A program made the position numbers and the translations under genes. A stretch of 64,000 nucleotides of DNA from Streptomyces sp. NBC_01264. GTDB lineage: Bacteria > Actinomycetota > Actinomycetes > Streptomycetales > Streptomycetaceae. Within the stretch, counting starts at the first letter, position 1; the number at the start of each line of letters is the position of its first letter. The DNA lies in contig NZ_JAPEOX010000001.1 of assembly GCF_026340675.1 (NCBI RefSeq), forward strand, positions 5,332,001 to 5,396,000, read 5' to 3'. Below the pieces are notes generated by a model. It made no database searches. It was not told where the DNA came from and was given only the letters and a program-made list of their open reading frames with translations. Positions 56,249 through 64,000 of this stretch are shown piece by piece.

Positions 56249-57574
56249 CTACGCTCCGGCCGGAACCCCGGTCGCGAGTCGCTCTCCGATGGCCCGCAGC
56301 CCGGCGAGGTCGTGTACGTCGCCGGGCAGGGCGGCCACTTGGGCCACCGCCACCTCGGGGTGCAGCGAGGTGAAGCGGTCACGCGTGCGCTGTTCGCGCG
56401 CGATGACCTGCATGCACTCCGCGTGCAGGCGGAGCAGTCCTGCCGTGATCACGTCCACGTCGGCATCCGTGCCGGCGTCCGCGCCGGTGTCTACGGGGTC
56501 GGCGCCGGTCTCTCGCTCCGTGCGGGGGTGGGTGTCGGGGTCGGTCTCCGTAGCGGTCTCGGTGGAGTCACGAAGTCCAGCTTTCCCGGACTCCTGATCC
56601 ACAATGCCGCCTTCTTCAAGATTCTCCGCGGCGGCCAACGCCCGCTCCGCGGAGAGCTGTTCGGCGCCGCTGCCGTGCACCCGGTTCAGTACGAGTCCGG
56701 CCAGCGGCATCCGTTCTGCCGCCAGCCGCTCCACGAAGTACGCGGCCTCGCGCAGCGCGTCCGGTTCGGGCGCGGAGACCACGAGGAACGCCGTACCGGG
56801 CGCCTGGAGGAGCTGGAAGGTCGCGTCCGCGCGGGTGCGGAAGCCGCCGAACATCGTGTCCATGGCGGCCACGAAGGTCTGTACGTCCTTCAGCAGCGAG
56901 GCACCCATCAGCTTGCTCAGCGTGCCCGTCATCATCGACATGCCGACATTGAGGAACTTCATCCCCGCCCGGCCGCCCACCTTCGCCGGAGCCATCAGCA
57001 CCCGGATGAACTTCCCGTCCAGGAAGGAACCCAGTCGCCCCGGCGCGTCCAGGAAGTCCAGCGCGGAGCGGCTCGGCGGGGTGTCCACCACGATCAGGTC
57101 CCAGTCGTCCCGGGCCCGCAGCTGCCCCAGCTTCTCCATCGCCATGTACTCCTGCGTGCCCGCGAAGCCGGCCGACAGGGACTGATAGAAGGGGTTGGCG
57201 AGGATGGCCTGCGCCCGCTCGGGGTCGGAGTGGCCCTCGACGATCTCGTCGAAGGTCCGCTTCATGTCGAGCATCATGGCGTGCAGTTCGCCGCCGTCGG
57301 CGGCCCGCACCCCCGGGACCCTGCGCGGGGTGTTGTCGAGCGAGTCGATCCCCATCGACTGGGCCAGCCTGCGGGCCGGGTCGATGGTCAGGACGACCAC
57401 CTTGCGGCCGCGCTCGGCCGCCCGTACCCCGAGCGCCGCGGCGGTCGTGGTCTTGCCGACCCCGCCCGCCCCGCAGCACACGATGATCCGGGTCTGCCGG
57501 TCGTCCAGCAGCCGGTCGACGTCCAGCCGCGGGGGAGCGTCCATCGTCGCCTCCGTCGTCCCGGCCTCGCTCAT
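56249..57574 (-). CDS. ArsA-like ATPase, second of pair
   Basis: This 441-residue GET3/ArsA-type ATPase has the deviant Walker A CCGAGGVGKTTTAAALG (residues 33-49), switch 1 VLTIDPARRLAQSMG, switch 2 LIVVDTPPSRSALDFLDAPGR, and a Lys/Gly-rich fingertip AKVGGRAGMKFLNV. It lacks the cysteines that bind arsenite in ArsA. A Asp/Thr-rich low-complexity insertion (DPDTHPRTERETGAD) is near the C-terminus. ATG 57574 overlaps the stop of the first ATPase. The pair next to wblA is conserved in Streptomyces (from memory) and is described as ion-transporting ATPases, but tail-anchored or other targeting is equally possible. Confidence 0.88.
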   Translation of the reverse strand: MSEAGTTEATMDAPPRLDVDRLLDDRQTRIIVCCGAGGVGKTTTAAALGVRAAERGRKVVVLTIDPARRLAQSMGIDSLDNTPRRVPGVRAADGGELHAMMLDMKRTFDEIVEGHSDPERAQAILANPFYQSLSAGFAGTQEYMAMEKLGQLRARDDWDLIVVDTPPSRSALDFLDAPGRLGSFLDGKFIRVLMAPAKVGGRAGMKFLNVGMSMMTGTLSKLMGASLLKDVQTFVAAMDTMFGGFRTRADATFQLLQAPGTAFLVVSAPEPDALREAAYFVERLAAERMPLAGLVLNRVHGSGAEQLSAERALAAAENLEEGGIVDQESGKAGLRDSTETATETDPDTHPRTERETGADPVDTGADAGTDADVDVITAGLLRLHAECMQVIAREQRTRDRFTSLHPEVAVAQVAALPGDVHDLAGLRAIGERLATGVPAGA

Positions 57575-58551
57575 TCCTGGCCCACCTGCTTCCGCAGCTC
57601 CGCGGCGAGCCCGTAGAGCCCGGCCAGATCCATCCCCGCACCGAGCAGGGGGAGTTCGTACGTCGGCACGTCCAGCTCCGCCAGGACGGCGCGCTGGGCG
57701 CGTTCCAGTTCCACCCGGCTCGCGTGCTCCGAGGCCTGCGCGAGCAGCGGGTCCACCAGCCGCTCGGCCGGCCCGCCGCGCCGGGCGCTGCCGAGGCCGG
57801 CCCGGGACAGGGCCCTGGAGACCTCGGCGCGCCGCTCGCCGGCGGCGGCGCGCAGGGCGTCCTCGTCGAGGTGGTGCGGCCGGACCATGTTGACGATGAC
57901 CCGGCCCACCGGCAGGCCCGCCTGCCGCAGTTCGGCGATCCCGTCGGCGGTCTCCTGCACGGGCATCTCCTCCAGCAGGGTGACCAGGTGCACGGCCGTG
58001 TCGGGGGACTTGAGCACCTTCATGACGGCCTGCGCCTGGTTGTGGATCGGCCCGAACCGGGCCAGGCCCGCCACCTCGTCGTTGACGTTCAGGAAGCGGG
58101 TGATCCGCCCGGTCGGCGGGGCGTCCATGATCACGTGGTCGTAGACGAACCGGCCGGCCTTGTCCTTGCGCCGGACCGCCTCGCAGGCCTTGCCCGTCAG
58201 GAGCACGTCCCGCAGCCCCGGCGCGATGGTCGTCGCGAAGTCGATGGCGCCGAGCTTCTTGAGGGCGCGGCCGGCCGAGCCGAGCTTGTAGAACATCTGG
58301 AGGTAGTCCAGGAGGGCCCGCTCCGCGTCGATGGCGAGCGCGTAGACCTCCCCGCCGCCCGAGGCGACGGCGATCTTCCGGTCCTCGTAGGGGAGTGCCT
58401 CCGCCCCGAAGACCTGGGCGAGGCCCTGCCTGCCCTCGACCTCCACGAGAAGTGTCCGCCTGCCCTCGCGTGCGAGGGCGAGCGCGAGTGCCGCGGCGAC
58501 CGTGGTCTTGCCGGTGCCGCCCTTGCCGCTGACCACCTGGAGCCTGCTCAC
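57571..58551 (-). CDS. ArsA-like ATPase, first of pair
   Basis: This 326-residue ATPase starts at GTG 58551 (ATG 58629 would extend it over the divergent promoter). Features: Walker A VVSGKGGTGKTTVAAALALA, TLLVEVEGRQGLAQVFGAE, switch YDHVIMDAPPTGRITRFL, and a helical domain. It belongs to the same GET3/ArsA family and overlaps the second ATPase by ATGA. The two probably form a heterodimer. No arsenic genes are nearby, so arsenic export is unlikely. It is divergent from the DUF4177 gene, sharing a 76-bp promoter region. Confidence 0.88.
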   Translation of the reverse strand: MSRLQVVSGKGGTGKTTVAAALALALAREGRRTLLVEVEGRQGLAQVFGAEALPYEDRKIAVASGGGEVYALAIDAERALLDYLQMFYKLGSAGRALKKLGAIDFATTIAPGLRDVLLTGKACEAVRRKDKAGRFVYDHVIMDAPPTGRITRFLNVNDEVAGLARFGPIHNQAQAVMKVLKSPDTAVHLVTLLEEMPVQETADGIAELRQAGLPVGRVIVNMVRPHHLDEDALRAAAGERRAEVSRALSRAGLGSARRGGPAERLVDPLLAQASEHASRVELERAQRAVLAELDVPTYELPLLGAGMDLAGLYGLAAELRKQVGQE

Positions 58552-58627
58552 AGGGCCCGAGCCTAATTCCTCCCGGGCGGCGGCGGTGGTGGCGGGGCCC
58601 CGCACGGCAGGCACTACGCTCGCTCCC

Positions 58628-58792
58628 ATGACCAAGAAGTTCGAATACGCGACCGTCCCGCTGCTGGTCCACGCCACCAAGCAGATCCTGGACACCTGGG
58701 GCGAGGACGGCTGGGAGCTCGTCCAGGTCGTCCCCGGCCCGAACAACCCCGAGCAGCTCGTGGCCTACCTGAAGCGGGAGAAGGCGGCATGA
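58628..58792 (+). CDS. DUF4177 protein
   Basis: This 54-residue protein (MTKKFEYATVPLLVHATKQI, LDTWGEDGWELVQVVPG) is a DUF4177 member: a short beta-strand plus the conserved GEDGWELV turn. It overlaps the RidA gene (ATGA), giving a small operon. The family function is unknown. Start ATG 58628. Confidence 0.88.
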   Translation: MTKKFEYATVPLLVHATKQILDTWGEDGWELVQVVPGPNNPEQLVAYLKREKAA

Positions 58793-59262
58793 GCGGAGTC
58801 GTCGAGGCGAAGCTGGCCGAGCTCGGCCTGACCCTGCCCGAGGTCGTCCCGCCGCTGGCCACGTACCAGCCGGCCGTGCGGTCGGGCGCCTACGTGTACA
58901 CCGCGGGCCAGCTCCCGATGGTCAAGGGCAACCTTCCGGTCACCGGCAAGGTCGGCGCCGAGGTCTCGGCGGAGCAGGCCAAGGAACTGGCCGCGACCTG
59001 CGCGCTGAACGCGCTCGCCGCGGTGAAGTCCGTGGTCGGCGACCTCGACAAGATCGCGCGCGTCGTGAAGGTGGTGGGCTTCATCGCCTCCGCCCCCGAC
59101 TTCACGGCCCAGCCGGGCGTGTTGAACGGCGCGAGCGAGCTGCTGGACGCCGTCCTCGGCGACAAGGGCGTGCACGCCCGCAGCGCGGTCGGCGTGGCGG
59201 TCCTCCCGCTGGACGCCCCGGTCGAGATCGAGATCCAGGTCGAGCTGGTCCCCGGAGCCTGA
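58789..59262 (+). CDS. RidA family protein
   Basis: This 157-residue RidA/YjgF-YER057c-UK114 protein has YQPAVRSGAYVYTAGQLPMVKG, then RVVKVVGFIASAPDFTAQPGVLNGASEL and ARSAVGVAVLPLDAPVEIEIQVEL. It carries the conserved RSAVGV arginine that holds the substrate carboxylate. RidA trimers clear reactive enamines formed by PLP enzymes. It is translationally coupled to the DUF4177 gene. Start ATG 58789. Confidence 0.93.
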   Translation: MSGVVEAKLAELGLTLPEVVPPLATYQPAVRSGAYVYTAGQLPMVKGNLPVTGKVGAEVSAEQAKELAATCALNALAAVKSVVGDLDKIARVVKVVGFIASAPDFTAQPGVLNGASELLDAVLGDKGVHARSAVGVAVLPLDAPVEIEIQVELVPGA

Positions 59263-59275
59263 CCTCAGCGTCTGC

Positions 59276-59319
59276 CCGGAGGGGCTGGATCTGCCCTGGC
59301 GCAGATCCAGCCCCTCCGG
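59276..59319. repeat. Streptomyces intergenic hairpin repeat, copy 1
   Basis: An 18-bp perfect stem (CCGGAGGGGCTGGATCTG, loop CCCTGGCG) follows the RidA gene. It is joined to CCGGCGTTTGAGCAC and GGGGCGGAGCCCC, the shared core of a repeat family. The second copy is at 62170. It probably terminates ridA. Confidence 0.75.
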
Positions 59320-59541
59320 CGTTTGAGCACCGGGGTCTGGGGCGGAGCCCCAGGGGGGTCCGGGCGCAGCCCGGGGAACGGGCGAAGGGCGGGTAGGGGA
59401 CTTGGCCCCGCGCAGCGGCGAGGGTCGCTGTGGGGACTCCGCCCCGCGCAGCGGCACCTCCGCAGCCGGGGAGCGCCCCCGCGCAGCGGTGTGCGGAGGC
59501 CACCCCTCGAACATCGGCCCGGATGGCCGTAGCATCCCGCC

Positions 59542-60495
59542 ATGCCGAATGGTCAGTACGGTCAGCAAGAGACCTCCGCCGGAGGTCAGTGGTACCCGCC
59601 GGAGTGGCCCGACCGGATCCGCGCACTCGCGGCTGGCGCCCTCACCCCGACGGAACCGAGGCGCGCCGCCACCGTGATGCTGCTGCGCGACACCCCCGAC
59701 GGCCCCGCCGTGCACATGCTGCGCCGCCGCGTCGAGATGGCCTTCGCCGGAGGCGCGTACGCGTATCCCGGCGGCGGGGTGGACCCCCGCGACGAGGACC
59801 ACCCCATCGGCTGGGCCGGCCCGAGCCGCGCCGAGTGGGCGCAGCGCATGGGCACCGACCCCGCCACCGCCCAGGCGATCGTCTGCGGAGCCGTCCGCGA
59901 GACCTTCGAGGAGGCCGGGGTCCTGCTCGCGGGCGAGTCCGCGGACACCGTCGTCGGCGACACCACCGGCGAGGACTGGGAGGCCGCCCGCGCGGCGCTG
60001 GTCGCCCGTGAGCTGTCCTTCGCCGGGTTCCTCGACCGCCGGGGCCTGGTCCTGCGCTCCGACCTGCTCGGGGCGTGGGCCCGCTGGATCACCCCGGAGT
60101 TCGAGCCGCGCCGGTACGACACCTGGTTCTTCGTCGCGGCCCTCCCCGAGGGGCAGCGCACCCGCAACGCCTCCACCGAGGCCGACCGCACCGTCTGGAT
60201 CCGCCCCGCCGACGCCGCCGCCGGCTACGACAAGGGCGAGCTGCTGATGATGCCGCCCACCATCACCACCCTGCGCTCGCTGGAGCCGTACGGGAGCCCC
60301 GCCGAGGCCCTCGCCGCGGCCGGGGCCCAGGATCTGACCCCGGTGCTCGCCAAGGCCACCCTCGCGGACGGGGAGCTCGTGCTCAGCTGGCCGGGCCACG
60401 ACGAGTTCACCAAGCGCGTCCGCCTCACGGGGCCCGGCACCCCGGGACCGGGCCCCGCGGGCTCCGGCCCGCACCCCGGAGGAGCCCCCGCATGA
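59542..60495 (+). CDS. NUDIX hydrolase
   Basis: This 317-residue pyrophosphatase has the NUDIX core: YAYPGGGVDPRDEDH followed by CGAVRETFEEAGVLLAGE, which gives the GX5EX7REUXEEXGU signature with a long insertion between the Gly loop and the Glu helix. Insertions of this kind occur in ADP-sugar and CoA-linked NUDIX enzymes. ATG 59542 begins the protein. It overlaps the MBL hydrolase by ATGA. Substrate is not predictable. Confidence 0.88.
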   Translation: MPNGQYGQQETSAGGQWYPPEWPDRIRALAAGALTPTEPRRAATVMLLRDTPDGPAVHMLRRRVEMAFAGGAYAYPGGGVDPRDEDHPIGWAGPSRAEWAQRMGTDPATAQAIVCGAVRETFEEAGVLLAGESADTVVGDTTGEDWEAARAALVARELSFAGFLDRRGLVLRSDLLGAWARWITPEFEPRRYDTWFFVAALPEGQRTRNASTEADRTVWIRPADAAAGYDKGELLMMPPTITTLRSLEPYGSPAEALAAAGAQDLTPVLAKATLADGELVLSWPGHDEFTKRVRLTGPGTPGPGPAGSGPHPGGAPA

Positions 60496-61337
60496 CCGAT
60501 GCCGCCGCCCTGCCCGGCCAGCCCCGCGGGATGGTCGTCTCCGGGTCCGCCACCGCCCGCGCGGTGAACGTCCTGGCCCCGAACGCCTCCGCGATGACCC
60601 TCGACGGCACCAACACCTGGCTCGTCTCCGAGCCCGGCTCCGACCTGGCCGTCGTGATCGACCCCGGCCCGCTGGACGACGTACACCTGCGCGCGGTGAT
60701 CGCCGCCGCCGAGAAGGAGGGCAAGCGGGTCGCGCTCACCCTCCTGACCCACGGTCACCCCGACCACGCGGAGGGCGCGGCCCGGTTCGCCGGGCTGACC
60801 CGGACGAAGGTCCGCGCCCTGGACCCGGCCCTGCGCCTGGGCGACGAGGGCCTGGCCGCCGGGGACGTCATCCGCACGGGCGGTCTGGAACTGCGCGTGG
60901 TGCCGACGCCCGGCCACACCGCGGACTCGCTCTGCTTCCACCTGCCGGCCGACCGGGCGGTCCTGACCGGCGACACGATCCTGGGGCGCGGCACCACCGT
61001 CGTCGCGCACCCCGACGGGCGCCTGGGCGACTATCTGGACTCCCTGCGCCGGCTGCGCTCGCTGACGGTCGACGACGGGGTCCACACGGTGCTCCCGGGG
61101 CACGGGCCGGTCCTGGACGACGCGCAGGGCGCGGTGGAGTTCTACCTGGCCCACCGGGCGCACCGGCTCGCGCAGATCGAGACGGCGGTCGAGAACGGCC
61201 TGACCACGCCCGAGGCGGTCGTCGCCCACGTCTACGCGGACGTGGACCGGTCGCTGTGGCCGGCCGCGGAGTGGTCCGTACGCGCGCAGCTGGAGTACCT
61301 GAAGGAGCACGGGCTGATCCCCGGCGCCCCCGACTGA
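60492..61337 (+). CDS. MBL-fold metallohydrolase
   Basis: This 281-residue metallo-beta-lactamase-fold protein has NTWLVSEPGSDLAVVIDPGP, the HxHxDH motif LLTHGHPDHAEGA, VPTPGHTADSLCF and LTGDTILGRGT, so the dinuclear site is complete. A C-terminal extension of about 80 residues (LAQIETAVENGLTTPEAVVAHVYADV) matches the LACTB2-like branch, which hydrolyses nucleic acid or thioesters. ATG 60492 overlaps the NUDIX stop. The two probably form an operon. Confidence 0.9.
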   Translation: MTDAAALPGQPRGMVVSGSATARAVNVLAPNASAMTLDGTNTWLVSEPGSDLAVVIDPGPLDDVHLRAVIAAAEKEGKRVALTLLTHGHPDHAEGAARFAGLTRTKVRALDPALRLGDEGLAAGDVIRTGGLELRVVPTPGHTADSLCFHLPADRAVLTGDTILGRGTTVVAHPDGRLGDYLDSLRRLRSLTVDDGVHTVLPGHGPVLDDAQGAVEFYLAHRAHRLAQIETAVENGLTTPEAVVAHVYADVDRSLWPAAEWSVRAQLEYLKEHGLIPGAPD

Positions 61338-61346
61338 CCCGCCCGC

Positions 61347-62147
61347 CTAACGGGGCGTCTTCGTCCCGTGCCGGGCCGCGTACTCGTCCGCGAGCCACGG
61401 CCCGAGGTCCTCGACGTAGGCGCGCAGTACGGCCGGGTCCGCGACCGGGGCCAGGGCGGCGGCGGCCGCGGCGCGCATCTGGTCGGCGCGCTCGGGGTAG
61501 TACTGCGCGAACACCTCCGCCATCTCGGTGAGGTCGCTGGTCCAGCCGCCCCACCGCGGCATGACGAGGGTGAACCCGGTGCGCACGAGGTGCCGCGAGA
61601 CGCCCCGGCACAGCTTCCGGTACTCCTCCGGCGTGGCCGCGGCCCGGATCCGCTCGCGCACCCCGGGCAGCAGCTCGGCGAGGTCGCCGTTGGTCTCGCG
61701 GGCGAGCAGGCTGTCCGGCCGGTAGCGGGGCAGGTGCTCGGCCAGGTCCGCGCCGAGCAGCGGGGTGCACAGGACGGCGAGGAACCAGCCCATGTCGTAA
61801 CGTTCCTGCTCGCTCAGCAGCCGGTCCTTGCCGTACAGCAGGATCCCGACGCCGTCGATCTCCGCGAACTCCTCGTCGAGGCCGCGCGCCAGGGCCTCGC
61901 TGGTGTCGCGGTCCTCGTCGCCGGGCGTGTGGTGCAGGGCGATCAGCAGGTCGAGGTCGGACAGCCCGGGCCGGGCCGTCCCGCGCGGCACGGACCCGTA
62001 CAGGTAGGCGCTGTGCAGCCGTCGCCCGTACGCGTCCCCGATCCGCTCCCGCGCGGCGGCGACGACCGCGCGGAACTCGGCCTGCACCTGACCGAGCGAT
62101 CCTTCGCGCTCGAAGTATCCGTATGTGTCGAGTCCCCTGTGCTCCAT
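61347..62147 (-). CDS. nucleotidyltransferase, aminoglycoside adenylyltransferase-like
   Basis: This 266-residue protein has the nucleotidyltransferase core GSVPRGTARPGLSDLDLLIAL (G-S plus the D-x-D pair) and a C-terminal helical domain (WGGWTSDLTEMAEVFAQYYPE) like the DUF4111 part of ANT(3'')/AadA-type enzymes. It may adenylylate small molecules, but resistance is not implied. ATG 62147 gives the full N-terminal helix. It is convergent with the MBL gene. Confidence 0.85.
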   Translation of the reverse strand: MEHRGLDTYGYFEREGSLGQVQAEFRAVVAAARERIGDAYGRRLHSAYLYGSVPRGTARPGLSDLDLLIALHHTPGDEDRDTSEALARGLDEEFAEIDGVGILLYGKDRLLSEQERYDMGWFLAVLCTPLLGADLAEHLPRYRPDSLLARETNGDLAELLPGVRERIRAAATPEEYRKLCRGVSRHLVRTGFTLVMPRWGGWTSDLTEMAEVFAQYYPERADQMRAAAAAALAPVADPAVLRAYVEDLGPWLADEYAARHGTKTPR

Positions 62148-62169
62148 GGGGTTACTGTGCCTCGAAAAT

Positions 62170-62221
62170 CAGCCTCGCCGGCGATTGAGGCGCGGGGGTG
62201 CGGGGGCGGAGCCCCCGGAAC
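62170..62221. repeat. Streptomyces intergenic hairpin repeat, copy 2
   Basis: AGCCTCGCCGGCGATTGAGG and the GGGGGCGGAGCCCCC core match the copy at 59311, with the same CCGGCGNTTGAG junction. It precedes the crp terminator and carries no gene. Confidence 0.65.
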
Positions 62222-62240
62222 GGCGCCGCAGGTACGCGAA

Positions 62241-62271
62241 AAGGGCCCCGCCCGACCGGGCAGGACCCCTT
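62241..62271 (-). terminator. crp: crp terminator
   Basis: On the minus strand AAGGGGTCCTGCCCG pairs with CGGGCGGGGCCCTT and is followed by TTTTCG. This is the only Rho-independent-looking site after crp. Confidence 0.6.
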
Positions 62272-62290
62272 CAACCGGCTGGGACCAGCG

Positions 62291-62965
62291 TCAGCGCGAG
62301 CGCTTCGCGAGCCGCTCCACGTCCAGCAGGATCACCGCACGCGCCTCCAGGCGGAGCCATCCACGTCCCGCGAAGTCGGCCAGGGCCTTGTTCACGGTCT
62401 CGCGCGACGCGCCGACGAGCTGGGCCAGCTCCTCCTGCGTGAGGTCGTGCACGACGTGGATGCCCTCCTCCGACTGCACGCCGAAGCGGCGCGACAGGTC
62501 GAGGAGCGCGCGGGCCACGCGGCCCGGGACGTCGGAGAAGACCAGGTCGGACATCTGGTCGTTGGTCTTGCGCAGGCGCCGCGCGACGGCGCGCAGCAGC
62601 GCGGTCGCCACCTCGGGCCGGGCGTTCAGCCAGGGCTGGAGGTCTCCGTGACCCAGACCCAGCAGCTTGACCTCGGTCAGCGCGGTGGCGGTGGCGGTGC
62701 GCGGGCCCGGGTCGAACAGCGACAGCTCGCCGATCAGCTCTCCGGGGCCGAGGACGGCCAGCATGTTCTCGCGGCCGTCGGGGGAGGTGCGGTGAAGCTT
62801 CACCTTGCCCTCGGTGACGACGTAGAGCCGGTCACCGGGGTCGCCCTCGTGGAACAGGGCGTCACCACGTGCGAGGGTCACCTCGCCCATGGAGGCGCGG
62901 AGCTCCGCGGCCTGCTCGTCATCGAGCGCCGCGAAGAGCGGGGCACGCCGCAGTACGTCGTCCAC
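62291..62965 (-). CDS. crp: cAMP receptor-type regulator Crp
   Basis: This 224-residue regulator has a cyclic-nucleotide-binding beta-roll (GDALFHEGDPGDRLYVVTEG, then PGELIGELSLFDPGPRTATATAL, where GELS and the Arg form the phosphate cassette), a long C-helix (RAVARRLRKTNDQMSDLVF) and a winged helix HDLTQEELAQLVGASRETVNKALADF. In Streptomyces, Crp controls germination, development and antibiotic production. ATG 62965. A GTG(N8)CAC palindrome 65 bp upstream (63030) suggests autoregulation. Confidence 0.95.
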   Translation of the reverse strand: MDDVLRRAPLFAALDDEQAAELRASMGEVTLARGDALFHEGDPGDRLYVVTEGKVKLHRTSPDGRENMLAVLGPGELIGELSLFDPGPRTATATALTEVKLLGLGHGDLQPWLNARPEVATALLRAVARRLRKTNDQMSDLVFSDVPGRVARALLDLSRRFGVQSEEGIHVVHDLTQEELAQLVGASRETVNKALADFAGRGWLRLEARAVILLDVERLAKRSR

Positions 62966-63362
62966 GAGTCTCTCTCCTATGTCGACCGGCCAGGGGATCG
63001 CTCCCCCATTTTGCCGGACGGCTCAAACAGTGCGATCAATCACGTTCATCACAAGGATGCCGGACGTACGGGTGTGCTGTGCGGCGAGAGGCCGATCGGG
63101 GTGGTGTTACCTGAGGTCCGGGATGGTCGTGGCGGCTCCGTCCCGGACCGGCCGGGTGTCCAACAGGCCGGTGAGAGCACAGGCCAAGGGGTCCGGGGGA
63201 GTGACGACCCCCATGAATTCAGCCGTGGGCGAACATGGCCTGGTTGGGGCCCTCCCGGCGCAGTCACCCCTACTCCAGGGCAAAACTTCGGCCAAGAAAC
63301 CCCTGTCGGGCGGAGGTCAAGTCCGGCCACGGGCGGAGGGCCGCGCGGCGTAGCCTTCGGGG
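62966..63362. other. crp-nth intergenic region
   Basis: This 397-base gap serves divergent crp and nth. It contains the Crp-like palindrome at 63030 and a 9-bp hairpin (GGTCCGGGA / TCCCGGACC, 63115-63149). No gene is visible. Confidence 0.6.
63030..63043. promoter_or_regulatory. crp: candidate Crp-binding palindrome
   Basis: GTGCGATCAATCAC has the GTG(N8)CAC symmetry of Crp/FNR sites in actinobacteria. It lies 65 bp upstream of the crp start, between divergent crp and nth. The base before the second half-site is A rather than the favoured G. Confidence 0.5.
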
Positions 63363-64000
63363 ATGGCAGAGAGCAAGGTCAAGAAGGCCGGGGCGAAGCC
63401 GGAGAGCCATCTGGCGATGGTGCGGCGGGCGCGCAGGATCAATCGCGAGCTGGCGGAGGTCTACCCGTACGCCCACCCGGAGCTCGACTTCCGCAACCCC
63501 TTCGAGCTGCTGGTCGCCACGGTCCTGTCCGCGCAGACCACCGACCTGCGCGTGAACCAGACGACCCCGGCCCTCTTCGCCGCGTACCCGACCCCCGAGG
63601 ACATGGCCGGAGCCGATCCGGAGGCGCTGGAGAAGATCATCCGGCCGACCGGGTTCTTCCGGGCCAAGGCCAAGTCGCTGCTCGGCCTCTCGCAGGCGCT
63701 GCGCGACAACTTCGGCGGTGAGGTGCCGGGCCGGATCGAGGACCTGGTGACGCTCCCCGGCGTGGGCCGCAAGACGGCGAACGTGGTCCTCGGCAATGCC
63801 TTCGGCGTCCCCGGGATCACGGTCGACACGCACTTCGGCCGGCTGGTGCGGCGCTGGAAGTGGACCGAGCAGGAGGACCCGGAGAAGGTCGAGGCGGAGA
63901 TCTGCGCGATCTTCCCGAAGAGCGAGTGGACGATGCTCTCGCACCGCGTCGTCTTCCACGGCCGCCGGATCTGCCATTCCCGCAAGCCCGCCTGCGGGGC
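63363..64000 (+). CDS. nth: endonuclease III, 3' end outside the window
   Basis: The visible 212 residues are an HhH-GPD DNA glycosylase/AP lyase: helix-hairpin-helix [21 protein letters not shown] with the catalytic Lys, and [14 protein letters not shown] with the catalytic Asp. The first cysteines of the 4Fe-4S loop (CHSRKPAC) are seen just before the edge. Start ATG 63363. The enzyme removes oxidised pyrimidines in base excision repair. The nth-crp divergent order is typical of Streptomyces. Confidence 0.96.
   Translation, partial: MAESKVKKAGAKPESHLAMVRRARRINRELAEVYPYAHPELDFRNPFELLVATVLSAQTTDLRVNQTTPALFAAYPTPEDMAGADPEALEKIIRPTGFFRAKAKSLLGLSQALRDNFGGEVPGRIEDLVTLPGVGRKTANVVLGNAFGVPGITVDTHFGRLVRRWKWTEQEDPEKVEAEICAIFPKSEWTMLSHRVVFHGRRICHSRKPACG

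Noticed and set aside
56249..58551. Arsenic resistance operon
   Set aside because: Both ATPases are ArsA-like but lack the arsenite-binding cysteines, and no arsB, arsC or arsR is present.
63115..63149. Riboswitch or operator upstream of nth
   Set aside because: There is a 9-bp hairpin but no recognisable riboswitch core and no second half-site. I treat it as an ordinary GC-rich hairpin.

Overview
The window is high-GC DNA with frequent GTG/TTG starts, overlapping ATGA/GTGA gene junctions, a WhiB-like regulator and long antisense shadow frames. This is typical of a Streptomyces chromosome. The gene order (ybaB-recR-DUF5063-ask-asd on the left; class A PBP, wblA, two ArsA-like ATPases, ridA, NUDIX, MBL, crp, nth on the right) is, from memory, the core arrangement around SCO3569-SCO3620 of S. 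coelicolor.

Layout. 1-5853: unknown partial gene, SLATT-like membrane protein, ybaB/recR/DUF5063, and the aspartate-pathway operon ask-asd. 5971-15940: SigE-type sigma factor with membrane partner, SURF1, S9 peptidase, cytosine deaminase plus an HD hydratase-like enzyme, DoxX, sulfite-oxidase-like Mo enzyme, SHOCT membrane protein, ECF sigma factor. 16207-31636: His/Met-rich membrane protein, MFS plus GH88-like hydrolase pair, acyl-CoA dehydrogenase divergent from a CoA-transferase/AMP-ligase pair, a zinc-type ABC transporter, vanadium haloperoxidase, DM13 and SRPBCC proteins.

31768-50805: an integrated actinomycete integrative and conjugative element (AICE, about 19 kb) in the 3' half of a tRNA-Pro(CGG) gene, bounded by identical 43-bp direct repeats. 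From left to right it carries cargo (a low-GC HEPN-like protein, a zinc-ribbon/XRE protein, a sugar epimerase-like protein), a KorSA-type GntR repressor with two related operators, a long non-coding leader, a transfer/spread operon of small proteins, a 7-bp repeat inverted array, a TraB-like FtsK/SpoIIIE translocase, further small proteins, a replication module (Prim-Pol, zinc-finger-like protein, DUF3631 ATPase) ending in an iteron array that is a candidate origin, an excisionase, and a tyrosine integrase with a LacI-type HTH embedded in its catalytic domain.

50764-64000: the intact tRNA-Pro, then core genes (membrane protein, metallophosphoesterase, YqeY, class A PBP, wblA, paired ATPases, DUF4177, RidA, NUDIX, MBL hydrolase, nucleotidyltransferase, crp and the 5' part of nth).

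How it works together (inference): GntR holds the transfer promoter shut. On release the element is excised by Int/Xis, replicated by the Prim-Pol/DUF3631 module at the iterons, moved as double-stranded DNA by TraB acting at repeats in the spread operon, and re-integrated at tRNA-Pro. The att core carries the tRNA 3' end and a terminator, so the host tRNA stays functional. The most novel material is the HEPN cargo gene, the chimeric integrase, the shared C-terminal motif of two neighbouring transfer proteins, the leader RNA with an rRNA-spacer-like motif, and a 177-bp palindromic chromosomal element.
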